From Pseudonocardia sp. HH130629-09 (lineage in GTDB: Bacteria > Actinomycetota > Actinomycetes > Mycobacteriales > Pseudonocardiaceae), in NCBI RefSeq assembly GCF_001294645.1, contig NZ_CP011868.1, positions 5,084,001 through 5,148,000 on the forward strand: a DNA stretch of 64,000 bases. Reading direction: 5' to 3'. Shown piece after piece: positions 52,275 through 60,549 of the stretch. The position numbers were made by a program, and so were the translations under genes. The notes beneath the pieces were generated by a model. That model had not been told where the DNA came from, made no database searches, and saw only the letters and a list, made by a program, of their open reading frames with translations. Within the stretch, counting starts at the first letter, position 1, and the number at the start of each line of letters is the position of its first letter.

Positions 52275-53231
52275 TCAGCCCACCTCGATCCGGACCGAGT
52301 CGAAGGCGGGCGTCTGGTTGGCCCGCTGCATCATCGGGGTGCGGTGCGACCCGTCGCCGGCCCACGACGAGCACTGCAGCTCGCCGGTCTGCTCGACCCC
52401 GGGCACGTCGATCGTGACGCTGTCCGGCCGTGCTCCCCCGCCGCCGTCCTCGGTGGCCAGGAAGAACAGCGGGTCGGGCGCCGAGTCCGGTGCCTCGCCC
52501 GGGTCGGGCAGGATCCGGCAGGCGGTGTGGAAGTGGCCGCGCTGGAGCCCCTGGCCGTTCAGCAGGGACGCCTCGGCGTAGTAGCCGCCCTGGGCCGCGG
52601 GCAGGAACCGGTCGCGGACCAGGTTCCGGGTGCTGACGGTCAGGCGGAACGCCTCCCCCGGGCGGACCTTCGTCGGGGCCTGGGTGATCAGCAGCGACGG
52701 GCTGCGGCCGGCGTCGGCGACCTCGCCGAACGCGGTGGACACGCAGCGGGGCGCCTTCTGGAACCCGTCGTGGGCGGTGAGCCTGCTGCCGGAGCAGTCG
52801 ACGGCAAGGATGTCGAGCGCCGACGGCGCGCCCGGGCCGTTCCCGTCGGCCTTCCCGGCGGCTCCGCCCCCCGCGCCGTCGGAACCCCGGCCGTCGGCGG
52901 CACCGGAGCCCGATCCGGAGCCGGACCCCGAGCCGTCGGCACTCGTGCCCGCGTCCGAGGTGCCCGGGCCCGAGGAGCCGGACCCCGTGTGCCCGGAGTG
53001 GTCGTGCCCCCCGCCCCCGGAGGAGCCCGCGGCATCGGACGTGACCCCGGCCCCGTCGGACGAGCCGGACCCGCCGGACCAGTCGGACGGCCCGGATGCG
53101 ACGTTCGCCGGCCGGTCGCCCCGGTCGACGGAGGCGGCCCCGGCGGCGTAGGCGGCGGGCCCGGCGACGAGCAGGCCCAGTGCGAGCGCGGTGACCGCGA
53201 TCGTCCTGCTGCGACTGGTGGTGGATCTCAT
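52275..53231 (-). CDS. Secreted protein with Gly/Ser linker, function unknown
   Basis: The 318-residue protein has a Sec signal peptide (MRSTTSRSRTIAVTALALG, cleavage near residue 30), a low-complexity Gly/Ser/Asp linker to about residue 135 with HDHSGH, and a folded domain of about 180 residues with four cysteines (DCSG, RCVST, TACRI, LQCSS), likely two disulfides. QGGYYAEASLLNGQGLQRGHFHTAC is its most striking stretch. I do not know a named family. Its ATG overlaps the stop of the DUF4142 gene (ATGA). Confidence 0.75.
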   Translation of the reverse strand: MRSTTSRSRTIAVTALALGLLVAGPAAYAAGAASVDRGDRPANVASGPSDWSGGSGSSDGAGVTSDAAGSSGGGGHDHSGHTGSGSSGPGTSDAGTSADGSGSGSGSGSGAADGRGSDGAGGGAAGKADGNGPGAPSALDILAVDCSGSRLTAHDGFQKAPRCVSTAFGEVADAGRSPSLLITQAPTKVRPGEAFRLTVSTRNLVRDRFLPAAQGGYYAEASLLNGQGLQRGHFHTACRILPDPGEAPDSAPDPLFFLATEDGGGGARPDSVTIDVPGVEQTGELQCSSWAGDGSHRTPMMQRANQTPAFDSVRIEVG

Positions 53232-54211
53232 CGGTATCGGCTCCTCGGGGCGGTGCGGTGCGCGCCGGTGGTGCGGGAGGGCGGCGCTCCGGTGTCGGTG
53301 TCCAGGTCGAGGTCGTGGGGGGTGGCGTCCGCGAGGCCGGGATCGGGATCGGGCCGGGGCCGGACCGGCGGCACGTGCGCCAGCTCGTCCCAGGGGTCGG
53401 GCGCGCCGACCGGCAGGGCCCGTCGGGCGCCGTCGCGGGGGTGGCGCGGGGCGGGGACGAGGGCGGTGGCCGGGCCGGCGGCCGGGCGGCCACGCCGGCG
53501 CAGGGTCATGAGCAGCCCACCCGCGGCGAGCAGCGCGACCCCGACCACCAGGGCCGGCACGACGACGTCGGTCGCGCTGCGGGCGCCGGTCGGCACCGGA
53601 TCGGGCGGGGCGGGCAGGGCCGCGTAGTCGACCAGCCCGGTCGACTCCAGGTAGCCGATGTGCCGGGTGACGTACACCGACGCCTCGTTCGCGAACTGCC
53701 GCATGAGCTCGTTGCGGGTGCCGACCTTGACGTCGGTGATCACCGGCAGGACCGAGCCGTGCGCGGCGCGCAGGAGCTGCACGAACTGGCGGTCGTAGTC
53801 GGTCCCGGTGCGGGCGGTCAGGTCGTTCATCCAGCCGATCTGCTGGTCGTTCGGTCTGCTGGGCAGCAGGACCCCGAGCGGTTCGGCGGTGGAGCGGACC
53901 AACGCGTCGAGGTCGTGGTGCTCGACGCCGAGCTTGCGCGCGACCTCGCGGACCGCCGGCGAGGTGGCCTGCTGCTCACCCTGCTGCCCGGTCGGCGCCT
54001 CCCAGAGACCGGCGAGGCGCACCTTCTGCAGCAGGTCGCGATCGGCGGGGCCGAGCGGCCCCCACCTGGTCTGCGTCCATCCCTGCTGCTGGTCGGTGGA
54101 GGCCGAGGTGGCCACCCAGTACTGGGCGAGCGCGACCGCGGCGACCGCGGCGACCGCGGCCAGCGCGGCGAGCACCGACCAGCGGAGCGGGCCGGGGATC
54201 CGGCGCGACAT
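53228..54211 (-). CDS. DUF4142-domain membrane-anchored protein
   Basis: The 327-residue protein has an N-terminal membrane helix (about 9-30) and an outer four-helix domain resembling DUF4142, a ferritin-like fold found in exported proteins: ADRDLLQKVRLAGLWE, TSPAVREVARKLGVEHHDLDALV, TDYDRQFVQLLRAAHGSVLPVI. A second membrane helix (about 213-235) leads to a charged cytoplasmic tail rich in Arg and Pro. It lies 14 bases after the flavocytochrome gene and overlaps the next. Family members are linked to envelope stress, but no activity is known. Confidence 0.8.
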   Translation of the reverse strand: MSRRIPGPLRWSVLAALAAVAAVAAVALAQYWVATSASTDQQQGWTQTRWGPLGPADRDLLQKVRLAGLWEAPTGQQGEQQATSPAVREVARKLGVEHHDLDALVRSTAEPLGVLLPSRPNDQQIGWMNDLTARTGTDYDRQFVQLLRAAHGSVLPVITDVKVGTRNELMRQFANEASVYVTRHIGYLESTGLVDYAALPAPPDPVPTGARSATDVVVPALVVGVALLAAGGLLMTLRRRGRPAAGPATALVPAPRHPRDGARRALPVGAPDPWDELAHVPPVRPRPDPDPGLADATPHDLDLDTDTGAPPSRTTGAHRTAPRSRYR

Positions 54212-54225
54212 GGGCTCTCCCCTTC

Positions 54226-55602
54226 TCAGACCTGGGCGAACTGCTCGGTGTGCACCCGGTCGTCCGGGACACCGAGCGCGGTGAGGGTGGCGAGGACGCC
54301 GCCGACGAGCTGCGGCCGGCCGCAGACGAAGTAGTCGAGGCGGCGGGCCGGGTCGTCGAGATCGGTCAGGACGGCGGCGAGCAGCGCGGTGTCGATCGGC
54401 CCGGTGGCCCCGGCCCAGTCCGCGGACGGGCGGCGCAGCACCTCGGTGACCTGCAGGTCGATCAGTGTGCGCAGGTGCGCGAGCTCGGCCCGGAACAGCA
54501 GGTCGGCGCGGTCGCGGGCGTGCACGACCAGCCGGTACGGCCGCCGGTCGCCGCGGTCGGCGGCCGTGCGCAGCATGCTCATCATCGGCGTGATCCCGAC
54601 GCCGCCCGCGATCAGCACGAGCCCGGTCGACGGCACCGAGTCCGGGGTGAACGAGCCGTACGGGCCGTCCACCCAGACCGGGTCGCCGCGGCGCAGCTCG
54701 CGCAGCCGCCCGGCGAAGTCGCCGGTGTGCCGGACGGTGAACTCGACCCGCCCACGGTCCGACGCCGACGACGCGATGGTGAACGGGTGCTCCTCCACCG
54801 ACATCCGCTCCAGCCGCAGCCAGGCGAACTGGCCGGGCCGGAACCACGGCCCGGCGTGCCGGCCGGGCCGGGCGAGCACGAGCGTCGACACGGTCGGGCT
54901 CTCCGGGCGCACGACGTGCACCCGGAACTCGCCGGTCGCCGCGCGGGCACCCCAGCGGAGCACCAGCACCGCGACCAGCAGCAGGCCGAGCCCGCCGAGC
55001 ACCGGTCCCATGACGGCGTCGCCGACCAGGTTGTTCAGCCACAGCACGTGCAGCGACGACGCGCCGACGACGACCGCGGCCAGGCTCAGGTGCAGCCAGC
55101 GCCACACCTCGTGCGAGCCGGTCCGGACCCCGCGCAGCGCCAGCACCAGCAGCACGACGACCGCGACCGTCGCGAGGGTGGCGGCCTGGCCGCGGGCCGG
55201 TGCGGCGAACGGCACGAGCAGTCCGACACGTTCCGGGTGGTCGGCCACCACACAGGCCAGGTGCAGGGCGACGAGCACCCCGGCCAGCACCCCGAGCCTG
55301 CGGTGCAGGCCGAGCAGGGTCTCCAGGCCGAGGGCTCCGGAGAGTCCGCGCACCCGGGACGGCAGCACCGCGACGATCACCATCGCCGACAGTGCGAGCA
55401 GCCCGGTCAGGACCGAGAGCTGGTGCAGCAGCGGCTGCGGACCGGAACGGAGCATCCAGATCAGCGACGGGCCGACGAGGACCGTGACCAGCACGGATCC
55501 CCACACCGTGCGGGCGCGGCGGTGCGCCAGCCAGGCGTCGGCGGGCGGCGGGGTGTCCCGCCGCAGGGGTGCGGTGACCGGATGCGGAACCGGGCGGTTC
55601 AC
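54226..55602 (-). CDS. Ferric reductase-like flavocytochrome
   Basis: The 458-residue protein has about six helices with paired His for two hemes (LGLHRRLGVLAGVLVALHLACVV; RWLHLSLAAVVVGASSLHVLW). A cytosolic FAD/NAD domain follows: ARPGRHAGPWFRPGQFAWLR, EEHPFTIASS for FAD, LIAGGVGITPMMSML for NAD(P), and YFVCGRP. It moves electrons from NAD(P)H across the membrane, as in ferric reductases and NOX enzymes. It is the first gene of a tightly coupled operon with DUF4142 and exported proteins. GTG 55602 overlaps a small upstream ORF. Confidence 0.9.
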   Translation of the reverse strand: MNRPVPHPVTAPLRRDTPPPADAWLAHRRARTVWGSVLVTVLVGPSLIWMLRSGPQPLLHQLSVLTGLLALSAMVIVAVLPSRVRGLSGALGLETLLGLHRRLGVLAGVLVALHLACVVADHPERVGLLVPFAAPARGQAATLATVAVVVLLVLALRGVRTGSHEVWRWLHLSLAAVVVGASSLHVLWLNNLVGDAVMGPVLGGLGLLLVAVLVLRWGARAATGEFRVHVVRPESPTVSTLVLARPGRHAGPWFRPGQFAWLRLERMSVEEHPFTIASSASDRGRVEFTVRHTGDFAGRLRELRRGDPVWVDGPYGSFTPDSVPSTGLVLIAGGVGITPMMSMLRTAADRGDRRPYRLVVHARDRADLLFRAELAHLRTLIDLQVTEVLRRPSADWAGATGPIDTALLAAVLTDLDDPARRLDYFVCGRPQLVGGVLATLTALGVPDDRVHTEQFAQV

Positions 55603-55766
55603 CGGCCGCCGGGCGTGCGCCCGGCTGGTGAGGGTGCCCGCAGCGGGCGGGGGTGGTGGGTGCGCGAGCGGTGGACCGTCACCGACCGGCCTCGGGCCGG
55701 TCGTGGGTGCGACGCTGCGGTCGGACGGACGCCGGGGGTGCGTCCGCGCAGGGCGGGGCGGGTCAT
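55599..55766 (-). CDS. Possible 55-residue Arg-rich leader ORF
   Basis: This short frame starts at ATG 55766 with GGAG before it and ends in a GTGA overlap with the flavocytochrome gene. The product is basic and rich in Arg, Pro and Thr, with no recognisable domain. It may be a leader that couples translation, or chance in GC-rich DNA. The overlap is the only strong point. Confidence 0.3.
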   Translation of the reverse strand: MTRPALRGRTPGVRPTAASHPRPARGRSVTVHRSRTHHPRPLRAPSPAGRTPGGR

Positions 55767-56096
55767 CGGATCACTCCGGTTCGTGGAACCGGCCGGGTGG
55801 GGAGCCCGGCCACCGCCACGGCATCCGAGGGGAGCGGGCCGCGGTGCGGTGACACGAACATAGGAACCTCACCGCGGCGGGGTTGCGTTCCTGAGAGCGC
55901 CCACCGCCGTCCGGTCGTCGCCGTCCGGCGGGCGGGTCCGATCGCTCCGGTCGGCCTACCGACCTACGGCCGACCGCCGCGACGACTCTCAGGGACCTCA
56001 CGCTCACCGCGCGCGACCACCGCTGGTCCCGTCCGATCGGCCTCCGACGGCACGCGCTGGGCTGCGGACAGGGCCGACGGCGGCGGCACGTCCGCG
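55767..56096. other. Non-coding gap upstream of the flavocytochrome operon
   Basis: About 330 bases without a credible gene. They contain the candidate sigma-factor site at 55862-55892 and otherwise nothing that I recognise. Confidence 0.5.
55862..55892 (-). promoter_or_regulatory. Candidate ECF-sigma promoter / inverted repeat AGGAAC-N19-GTTCCT
   Basis: On the minus strand GGAAC is followed after 19 bases by GTT, the layout of SigR/SigE-type promoters (GGAAT-N18/19-GTT). The same bases form an inverted repeat, so a dimeric repressor is an alternative. Its distance of about 260 bases to the flavocytochrome start, and about 100 bases to the small leader ORF, makes it plausible but unproven. 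Confidence 0.4.
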
Positions 56097-56130
56097 CCCG
56101 GCCGCGCCCCTGGTCGGGGGCGCGGCCGGG
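56097..56130 (-). terminator. Hairpin after trpA
   Basis: CCCGGCCGCGCCCC pairs perfectly over 14 bases with GGGGCGCGGCCGGG around a short loop, nine bases past the trpA stop codon on the minus strand. Confidence 0.8.
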
Positions 56131-56138
56131 TGACTCCG

Positions 56139-56933
56139 TCAGGCGGAGACGCGCTCCCCGGCGCGCACGCCCTCGGCGAGCTCGCGGGCGAGCGACTCGA
56201 CCGCGGACGGCCCACCGGATTCCAGGGCCTGCACGAACGCCGTGCCGACGATGACGCCGTCGGCGTAGGAGGCGACGTCGGCCGCCTGCTCCGCGGTCCG
56301 CACACCCAGGCCGACGCACACCGGCAGGGTCGCGTGCTCCCGCGCGCGGGTGACCAGGTCACGGGCCTCGACGCCGACCGAGCGGACGCCGGTGACGCCC
56401 ATCAGCGACGCGGCGTAGAGGAAGCCACGGCTCGCGCCGACGGTCATCCGCATCCGCTCGGGGGTGGTGGTCTGGGCGACCAGGAAGACCCGGTCGAGGT
56501 CGTGCTTCTCCGACGCGGCGAGCCACTCGTCGCAGTCGTCGGGCAGCAGGTCGGGCGTGATCAGACCGGAGCCGCCCGCATCGGCGAGGTCGGCGGCGAA
56601 CCGCTCGATGCCGTAGCGGTCGACGAGGTTCCAGTAGGTCATGACCAGCGCCGGCGCGCCGGCGTCGACGACCCCGCGGACGGCGGTGAACGCGTCGCGG
56701 GAGCGGGCGCCGTTGTCCAGCGCCTGCTGGGTGGCGCGCTGGATGACCGGGCCGTCCATCAGCGGGTCGGAGTAGGGCAGCCCGACCTCGACGACGTCGA
56801 CGCCGCCCGCGACCATCGCCCGCATCGCCTCGACCGAGCCCTCGACGGTCGGGAAGCCGACCGGCAGGTACCCGACCAGTGCGGCGCGGCCCTCGGCCCG
56901 GACCGCCTCGATCCGCTGCTGCACGCTGGCCAT
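56139..56933 (-). CDS. trpA: Tryptophan synthase alpha subunit
   Basis: The 264-residue TIM barrel splits indole-glycerol phosphate to indole and glyceraldehyde phosphate. The catalytic Glu49 and Asp60 are in VVEVGLPYSDPLMDG. The phosphate loop near VGLGVRTAEQA and the end strand DGVIVGTAFV are present. Its ATG overlaps the trpB stop by one base (TGATG), as expected for a subunit pair. A terminator follows. Confidence 0.96.
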   Translation of the reverse strand: MASVQQRIEAVRAEGRAALVGYLPVGFPTVEGSVEAMRAMVAGGVDVVEVGLPYSDPLMDGPVIQRATQQALDNGARSRDAFTAVRGVVDAGAPALVMTYWNLVDRYGIERFAADLADAGGSGLITPDLLPDDCDEWLAASEKHDLDRVFLVAQTTTPERMRMTVGASRGFLYAASLMGVTGVRSVGVEARDLVTRAREHATLPVCVGLGVRTAEQAADVASYADGVIVGTAFVQALESGGPSAVESLARELAEGVRAGERVSA

Positions 56934-58195
56934 CAGACCGCTCCGTCCGTCACGGCGTTGCCCTCGTCGTCGATGAGCTGGAAGTACTTCGCCGCGGTGT
57001 CGACGTCCTTGTCGCCACGGCCGGACAGGTTGACCAGCACGACCTTGCCCTCGCCCAGGCGCTTCGCCTCGCATAGCGCACCGGCCAGCGCGTGCGCGCT
57101 CTCGATGGCCGGGATGATGCCCTCGGTGCGGCTGAGCAGGCGAAAGGCGTCCATCGCCTCGGCGTCGGTGACCGACTCGTAGCGGGCGCGCTTCATGTCG
57201 TGCAGCCAGGAGTGCTCCGGGCCGACGCCCGGGTAGTCCAGACCGGCGGAGATGGAGTGCGAGTCGCGGGTCTGGCCGTCCTCGTCCTGGAGGATGAAGC
57301 TGCGCGAGCCGTGCAGGACCCCGACGTCGCCGCCGCCGATCGACGACGCGTGCCGCGCGGTGTCGACGCCGTCGCCGCCCGCCTCGAAGCCGACCAGCTC
57401 GACCGAGGTGTCGTCGAGGAAGGCGTGGAAGATGCCCATCGCGTTGGAGCCGCCGCCGACACAGGCGCACACCAGGTCGGGCAGCCCACCGGTCAGGTCC
57501 TGGACCTGCTGGCGGGCCTCGACCCCGATGATCCGCTGGAAGTCGCGCACCATCGCCGGGAACGGGTGCGGACCGGCGACCGAGCCGATGAGGTAGTGCG
57601 TGTCGGCCACGTTGGTGACCCAGTCGCGCATCGCCTCGTTCATCGCGTCCTTGAGGGTGCGCGTGCCCGAGGTGACCGGGCGGACCTCGGCACCGAGCAT
57701 GCGCATCCGGGCGACGTTGAGCGCCTGGCGCTCGGTGTCGACCTCGCCCATGTAGACGACGCACTCCAGCCCCATCAGGGCGGCGGCGGTGGCCGAGGCG
57801 ACGCCGTGCTGCCCGGCGCCGGTCTCCGCGATGACCCGGGTCTTGCCCATCCGCTTGGTGAGCAGTGCCTGACCCAGCACGTTGTTGATCTTGTGCGAGC
57901 CGGTGTGGTTCAGGTCCTCCCGCTTGAGCAGGATGCGTGCACCGCCCGCGTGCGCGGCGAACCGCGGCGCCTCGGTGAGCAGGCTGGGCCGCCCCGAGTA
58001 GGTGCGGTGCAGCTCGGCGAGCTCGGCCTGGAAGGCCTCGTCGGTCATCGCCGCGTGATAGGCCTGCTCGAGCTCGTCCAGCGCGGCGACCAGCGCCTCC
58101 GGGACGTAGCGGCCGCCGAAGCGGCCGAAGTACGGGCCGGTCTGGTCGACCAGCCGCGCCGTGTCCCCGGCCGGGGGAAGGGCGGTGTCGGTCAC
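56933..58195 (-). CDS. trpB: Tryptophan synthase beta subunit
   Basis: The 420-residue PLP enzyme condenses indole with serine. Lys102 in HTGSHKINN binds PLP, Glu in AETGAGQHG is catalytic, and GGGSNAMG holds the cofactor phosphate. FGRFGGRYVPE at the N-terminus is typical. GTG 58195 is the start. No trpC or trp leader with repeated Trp codons is seen directly upstream; the next gene is an unrelated transporter 159 bases away. Confidence 0.96.
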   Translation of the reverse strand: MTDTALPPAGDTARLVDQTGPYFGRFGGRYVPEALVAALDELEQAYHAAMTDEAFQAELAELHRTYSGRPSLLTEAPRFAAHAGGARILLKREDLNHTGSHKINNVLGQALLTKRMGKTRVIAETGAGQHGVASATAAALMGLECVVYMGEVDTERQALNVARMRMLGAEVRPVTSGTRTLKDAMNEAMRDWVTNVADTHYLIGSVAGPHPFPAMVRDFQRIIGVEARQQVQDLTGGLPDLVCACVGGGSNAMGIFHAFLDDTSVELVGFEAGGDGVDTARHASSIGGGDVGVLHGSRSFILQDEDGQTRDSHSISAGLDYPGVGPEHSWLHDMKRARYESVTDAEAMDAFRLLSRTEGIIPAIESAHALAGALCEAKRLGEGKVVLVNLSGRGDKDVDTAAKYFQLIDDEGNAVTDGAV

Positions 58196-58354
58196 GAGTA
58201 CTCCCTGACGGATCGAGGACCCCGATCTCGGGCCGCCGCCGGGCGGGGATGCGCCGGGAGATCGGACGCCCACGACGGTACACCGGGCCCACGACGCCGG
58301 ACGCGGCACCGGGGGCTCTCATACATCACCGCGACGGTGCCGCGCGGGCGGGTC

Positions 58355-59599
58355 TCAGACGAGCCGCGGGCGTCCCGCGACCCAGCCCAGCACCATCTCG
58401 ACGACGATCACCACGCCGAGCAGCACCAGCGACGGCGTCCAGGAACCGGTGGCGCCGTGCAGGACCCCGAACAGGAACGGACCCGCCGCGCCGATGAGGT
58501 AGCCGAAGCCCTGCGCCATCGCCGACAGGTCGGTGGTCTCGGCGGACTCGCGGGTGCGCAGCGCGATCACGCCGAGCCCCAGCGGGAAGACCGCCATGCC
58601 GGTGCCGAGCAGGACCGTGCACAGCCACGGCGCGGCGGCCGGGGCGATCGCGAGCCCGGCGACGGCGGCCAGCGAGCAGCAGGCGAGCCCGACGATCCAG
58701 CCCGACTGCGACGGCCGGTTCAGCGCGATCGGCGGGATGATGAAGCTCAGCGGGATGCCGATGAGGTTGATCAGAGCGAGCATCAGGCCGGCGTCGGTGC
58801 GGGTCACGCCGACCGAGACGAACAGCTCCGACAGCCAGCCCATCGCGACGTAGGCGACGCAGGCCTGCAGCCCGAAGAACGCGGTGACCACCCAGGCCAG
58901 CGGGCGGCGCACCATCGGGCGTCGCTCCACGGCCCCCGCGGTGCGCACGACCGGCTCCGGCTCGCCGTGCCGGGCCCCGGCGGCCCACACGACGAGTGCG
59001 GCCAGCGACAGCAGCGCCCACGCCCCGACCGCGCCGCGCCAGCCGCCGAGCAGCGGCTCCAGCGGCGGGGTGAACGCCGCGCCGATCCCGCCACCCGCGG
59101 CCAGCGCCGCGGTGTAGATGCCGGTGACCCGGCCGACGGCGTGCGGGAAGGACTGCTTGACCACCACCGGGATCAGCACGTTGCCGATCGCGATGCCCGC
59201 CGCGGCGACGAAGGTGCCGCCGAGCACGACCCACGGGCCGTCGACCACGCGCAGCACGAGCCCCCCGGTCAGGACCGCCATCGCCAGGCCGATCGCGCGG
59301 GCCGTGCCGAGGCGACGGGCGAGCAGCGGGGCCGCGATCGCGGCGAGACCGAAGCAGATGGTGGGGACGGCGGTGAGCACACTGGCCCAGATCGCGGAGG
59401 CACCGAGGCCGTCGCGGACCTCGCCGAGCACCGAAGACATCGAGGTCACGGCCGGGCGGAGGTTCGCGGCGGCGAGCGCCACCCCGACGACGAGCAGTGG
59501 GGTCCCGACCAACGCGCCACGGCGCGACGGCCCGATGTCCTCGGCCCGTCCGGTGGCGATGGTCTCCTCCGCGCGTGTCTCCTGCTCAGCAATGCTCAC
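58355..59599 (-). CDS. CynX/NimT-family MFS transporter
   Basis: The 414-residue carrier has twelve helices. LAAANLRPAVTSMSSVLGEV in helix one and the following loops are typical of the CynX (cyanate) and nitroimidazole-resistance branch; the true substrates of most members are unknown. RPLAWVVTAFFGLQACVAYVAMGWL begins the second half. GTG 59599 stands 49 bases from the divergent GntR gene, with an AACA-N4-TGTT site between. Confidence 0.9.
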   Translation of the reverse strand: MSIAEQETRAEETIATGRAEDIGPSRRGALVGTPLLVVGVALAAANLRPAVTSMSSVLGEVRDGLGASAIWASVLTAVPTICFGLAAIAAPLLARRLGTARAIGLAMAVLTGGLVLRVVDGPWVVLGGTFVAAAGIAIGNVLIPVVVKQSFPHAVGRVTGIYTAALAAGGGIGAAFTPPLEPLLGGWRGAVGAWALLSLAALVVWAAGARHGEPEPVVRTAGAVERRPMVRRPLAWVVTAFFGLQACVAYVAMGWLSELFVSVGVTRTDAGLMLALINLIGIPLSFIIPPIALNRPSQSGWIVGLACCSLAAVAGLAIAPAAAPWLCTVLLGTGMAVFPLGLGVIALRTRESAETTDLSAMAQGFGYLIGAAGPFLFGVLHGATGSWTPSLVLLGVVIVVEMVLGWVAGRPRLV

Positions 59600-59601
59600 G
59601 A

Positions 59602-59613
59602 AACAGTATTGTT
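59602..59613. promoter_or_regulatory. Operator-like palindrome AACAGTATTGTT
   Basis: AACA-N4-TGTT lies in the 49-base gap between the divergent transporter and GntR genes, two bases before the transporter start codon. It is AT-rich against the background. It fits a site for the neighbouring FadR-type repressor. TAGGAT (59621-59626) may be the -10 box of the regulator gene. Confidence 0.55.
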
Positions 59614-59648
59614 ACAGACGTAGGATGTTCGGATGGAAGGATGTTCCG

Positions 59649-60419
59649 GTGCCTCTCGTCACAGCGCGCCGCGGTGGCCTGGTCGACCAGGTCATCGGCC
59701 AGCTCCGTTCCGCCATCACCGGCGGTGAGTGGCCGGTCGGCGCCCGGATCCCGCCGGAGTCGGAGCTGGCCTCGTCGTTGGAGGTCGGCCGGAACACCGT
59801 CCGCGAGGCCGTCCGCGCCCTCTCCCACGGCGGTCTGCTGGAGGTGCGCCAGGGCGACGGCACCTACGTGCGGGCCACCACCGAGCTGTCCGGGGCACTG
59901 CGCACGCTGTGCGGCCCGGAGCTGCGCGAGGTGCTGGAGGTCCGCCGCACCCTGGAGGTCGAGGCGGCCCGGATGGCGGCCGCCCGCCGGACCGACGCCG
60001 ACCTGACCGTCCTGCGGGCCGCGCTGGACGAGCGCGACCGGGCCGTCGCCGCCGTCGCAGAGTGCGGCCGTCGCGGGGAGGAGCCGGACGCCGCGGACGT
60101 GGAGGTCGCCGCCCGGGCCGACACCGACTTCCACGTCGCCGTCGTCCGCTGTGCGGGCAACAGCCTGCTCGTCGAGCTCTATCGGGGCGTGGTGGAGGCG
60201 GTCGCGGACAGCGTGAAGACCACGATGCCCGGCACCGCGGGCACCGACGACGACATCTCGCACACCGGGATCGTCGATGCCATCGCCGACGGCGACGTGG
60301 ACCGCGCCGCCCGCGAGGCCGGGGACTTCCTGGACCGGCTCATCGCCGCCCGACCGGGCGTCCCGGACGCCTCCGCCCGCACGGACGGTCCGGCGGCCGG
60401 GGCCGGCCCCACCGCCTGA
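59649..60419 (+). CDS. GntR-family regulator, FadR subfamily
   Basis: The 256-residue regulator has a winged helix (about 8-75) with IPPESELASSLEVGRNTVREAVRALSHGGLLEVRQGDGTYV, and an FCD ligand domain with the metal-binding Asp/His pattern (ADTDFHVAVVRCAGN). GTG 59649 is chosen for its AAGGA site; ATG 59625 is an alternative. It is divergent from the CynX-like transporter and probably represses it. The C-terminal 20 residues are Ala/Pro/Gly-rich. Confidence 0.88.
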   Translation: MPLVTARRGGLVDQVIGQLRSAITGGEWPVGARIPPESELASSLEVGRNTVREAVRALSHGGLLEVRQGDGTYVRATTELSGALRTLCGPELREVLEVRRTLEVEAARMAAARRTDADLTVLRAALDERDRAVAAVAECGRRGEEPDAADVEVAARADTDFHVAVVRCAGNSLLVELYRGVVEAVADSVKTTMPGTAGTDDDISHTGIVDAIADGDVDRAAREAGDFLDRLIAARPGVPDASARTDGPAAGAGPTA

Positions 60420-60549
60420 CCCACCGCCCGGGCGGCACCGGGCGGCGCTGTGCTGCACCGGGCAGCCGCAGGCCGGGCGCGACGGTCCCGGTCCGGTTAC
60501 CCTCCTGCGCCGGACCCACCCCGCCCCCGACCCCGAGGAGTGCTCCGGC

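Noticed and set aside
58196..58354. Tryptophan attenuator before trpB
   Set aside because: No short ORF with adjacent Trp codons and no terminator/antiterminator pair was found in the 159 bases.
57092..59623. Open frame of 843 codons on the plus strand
   Set aside because: Antisense to trpB and the CynX-type transporter; shadow composition.
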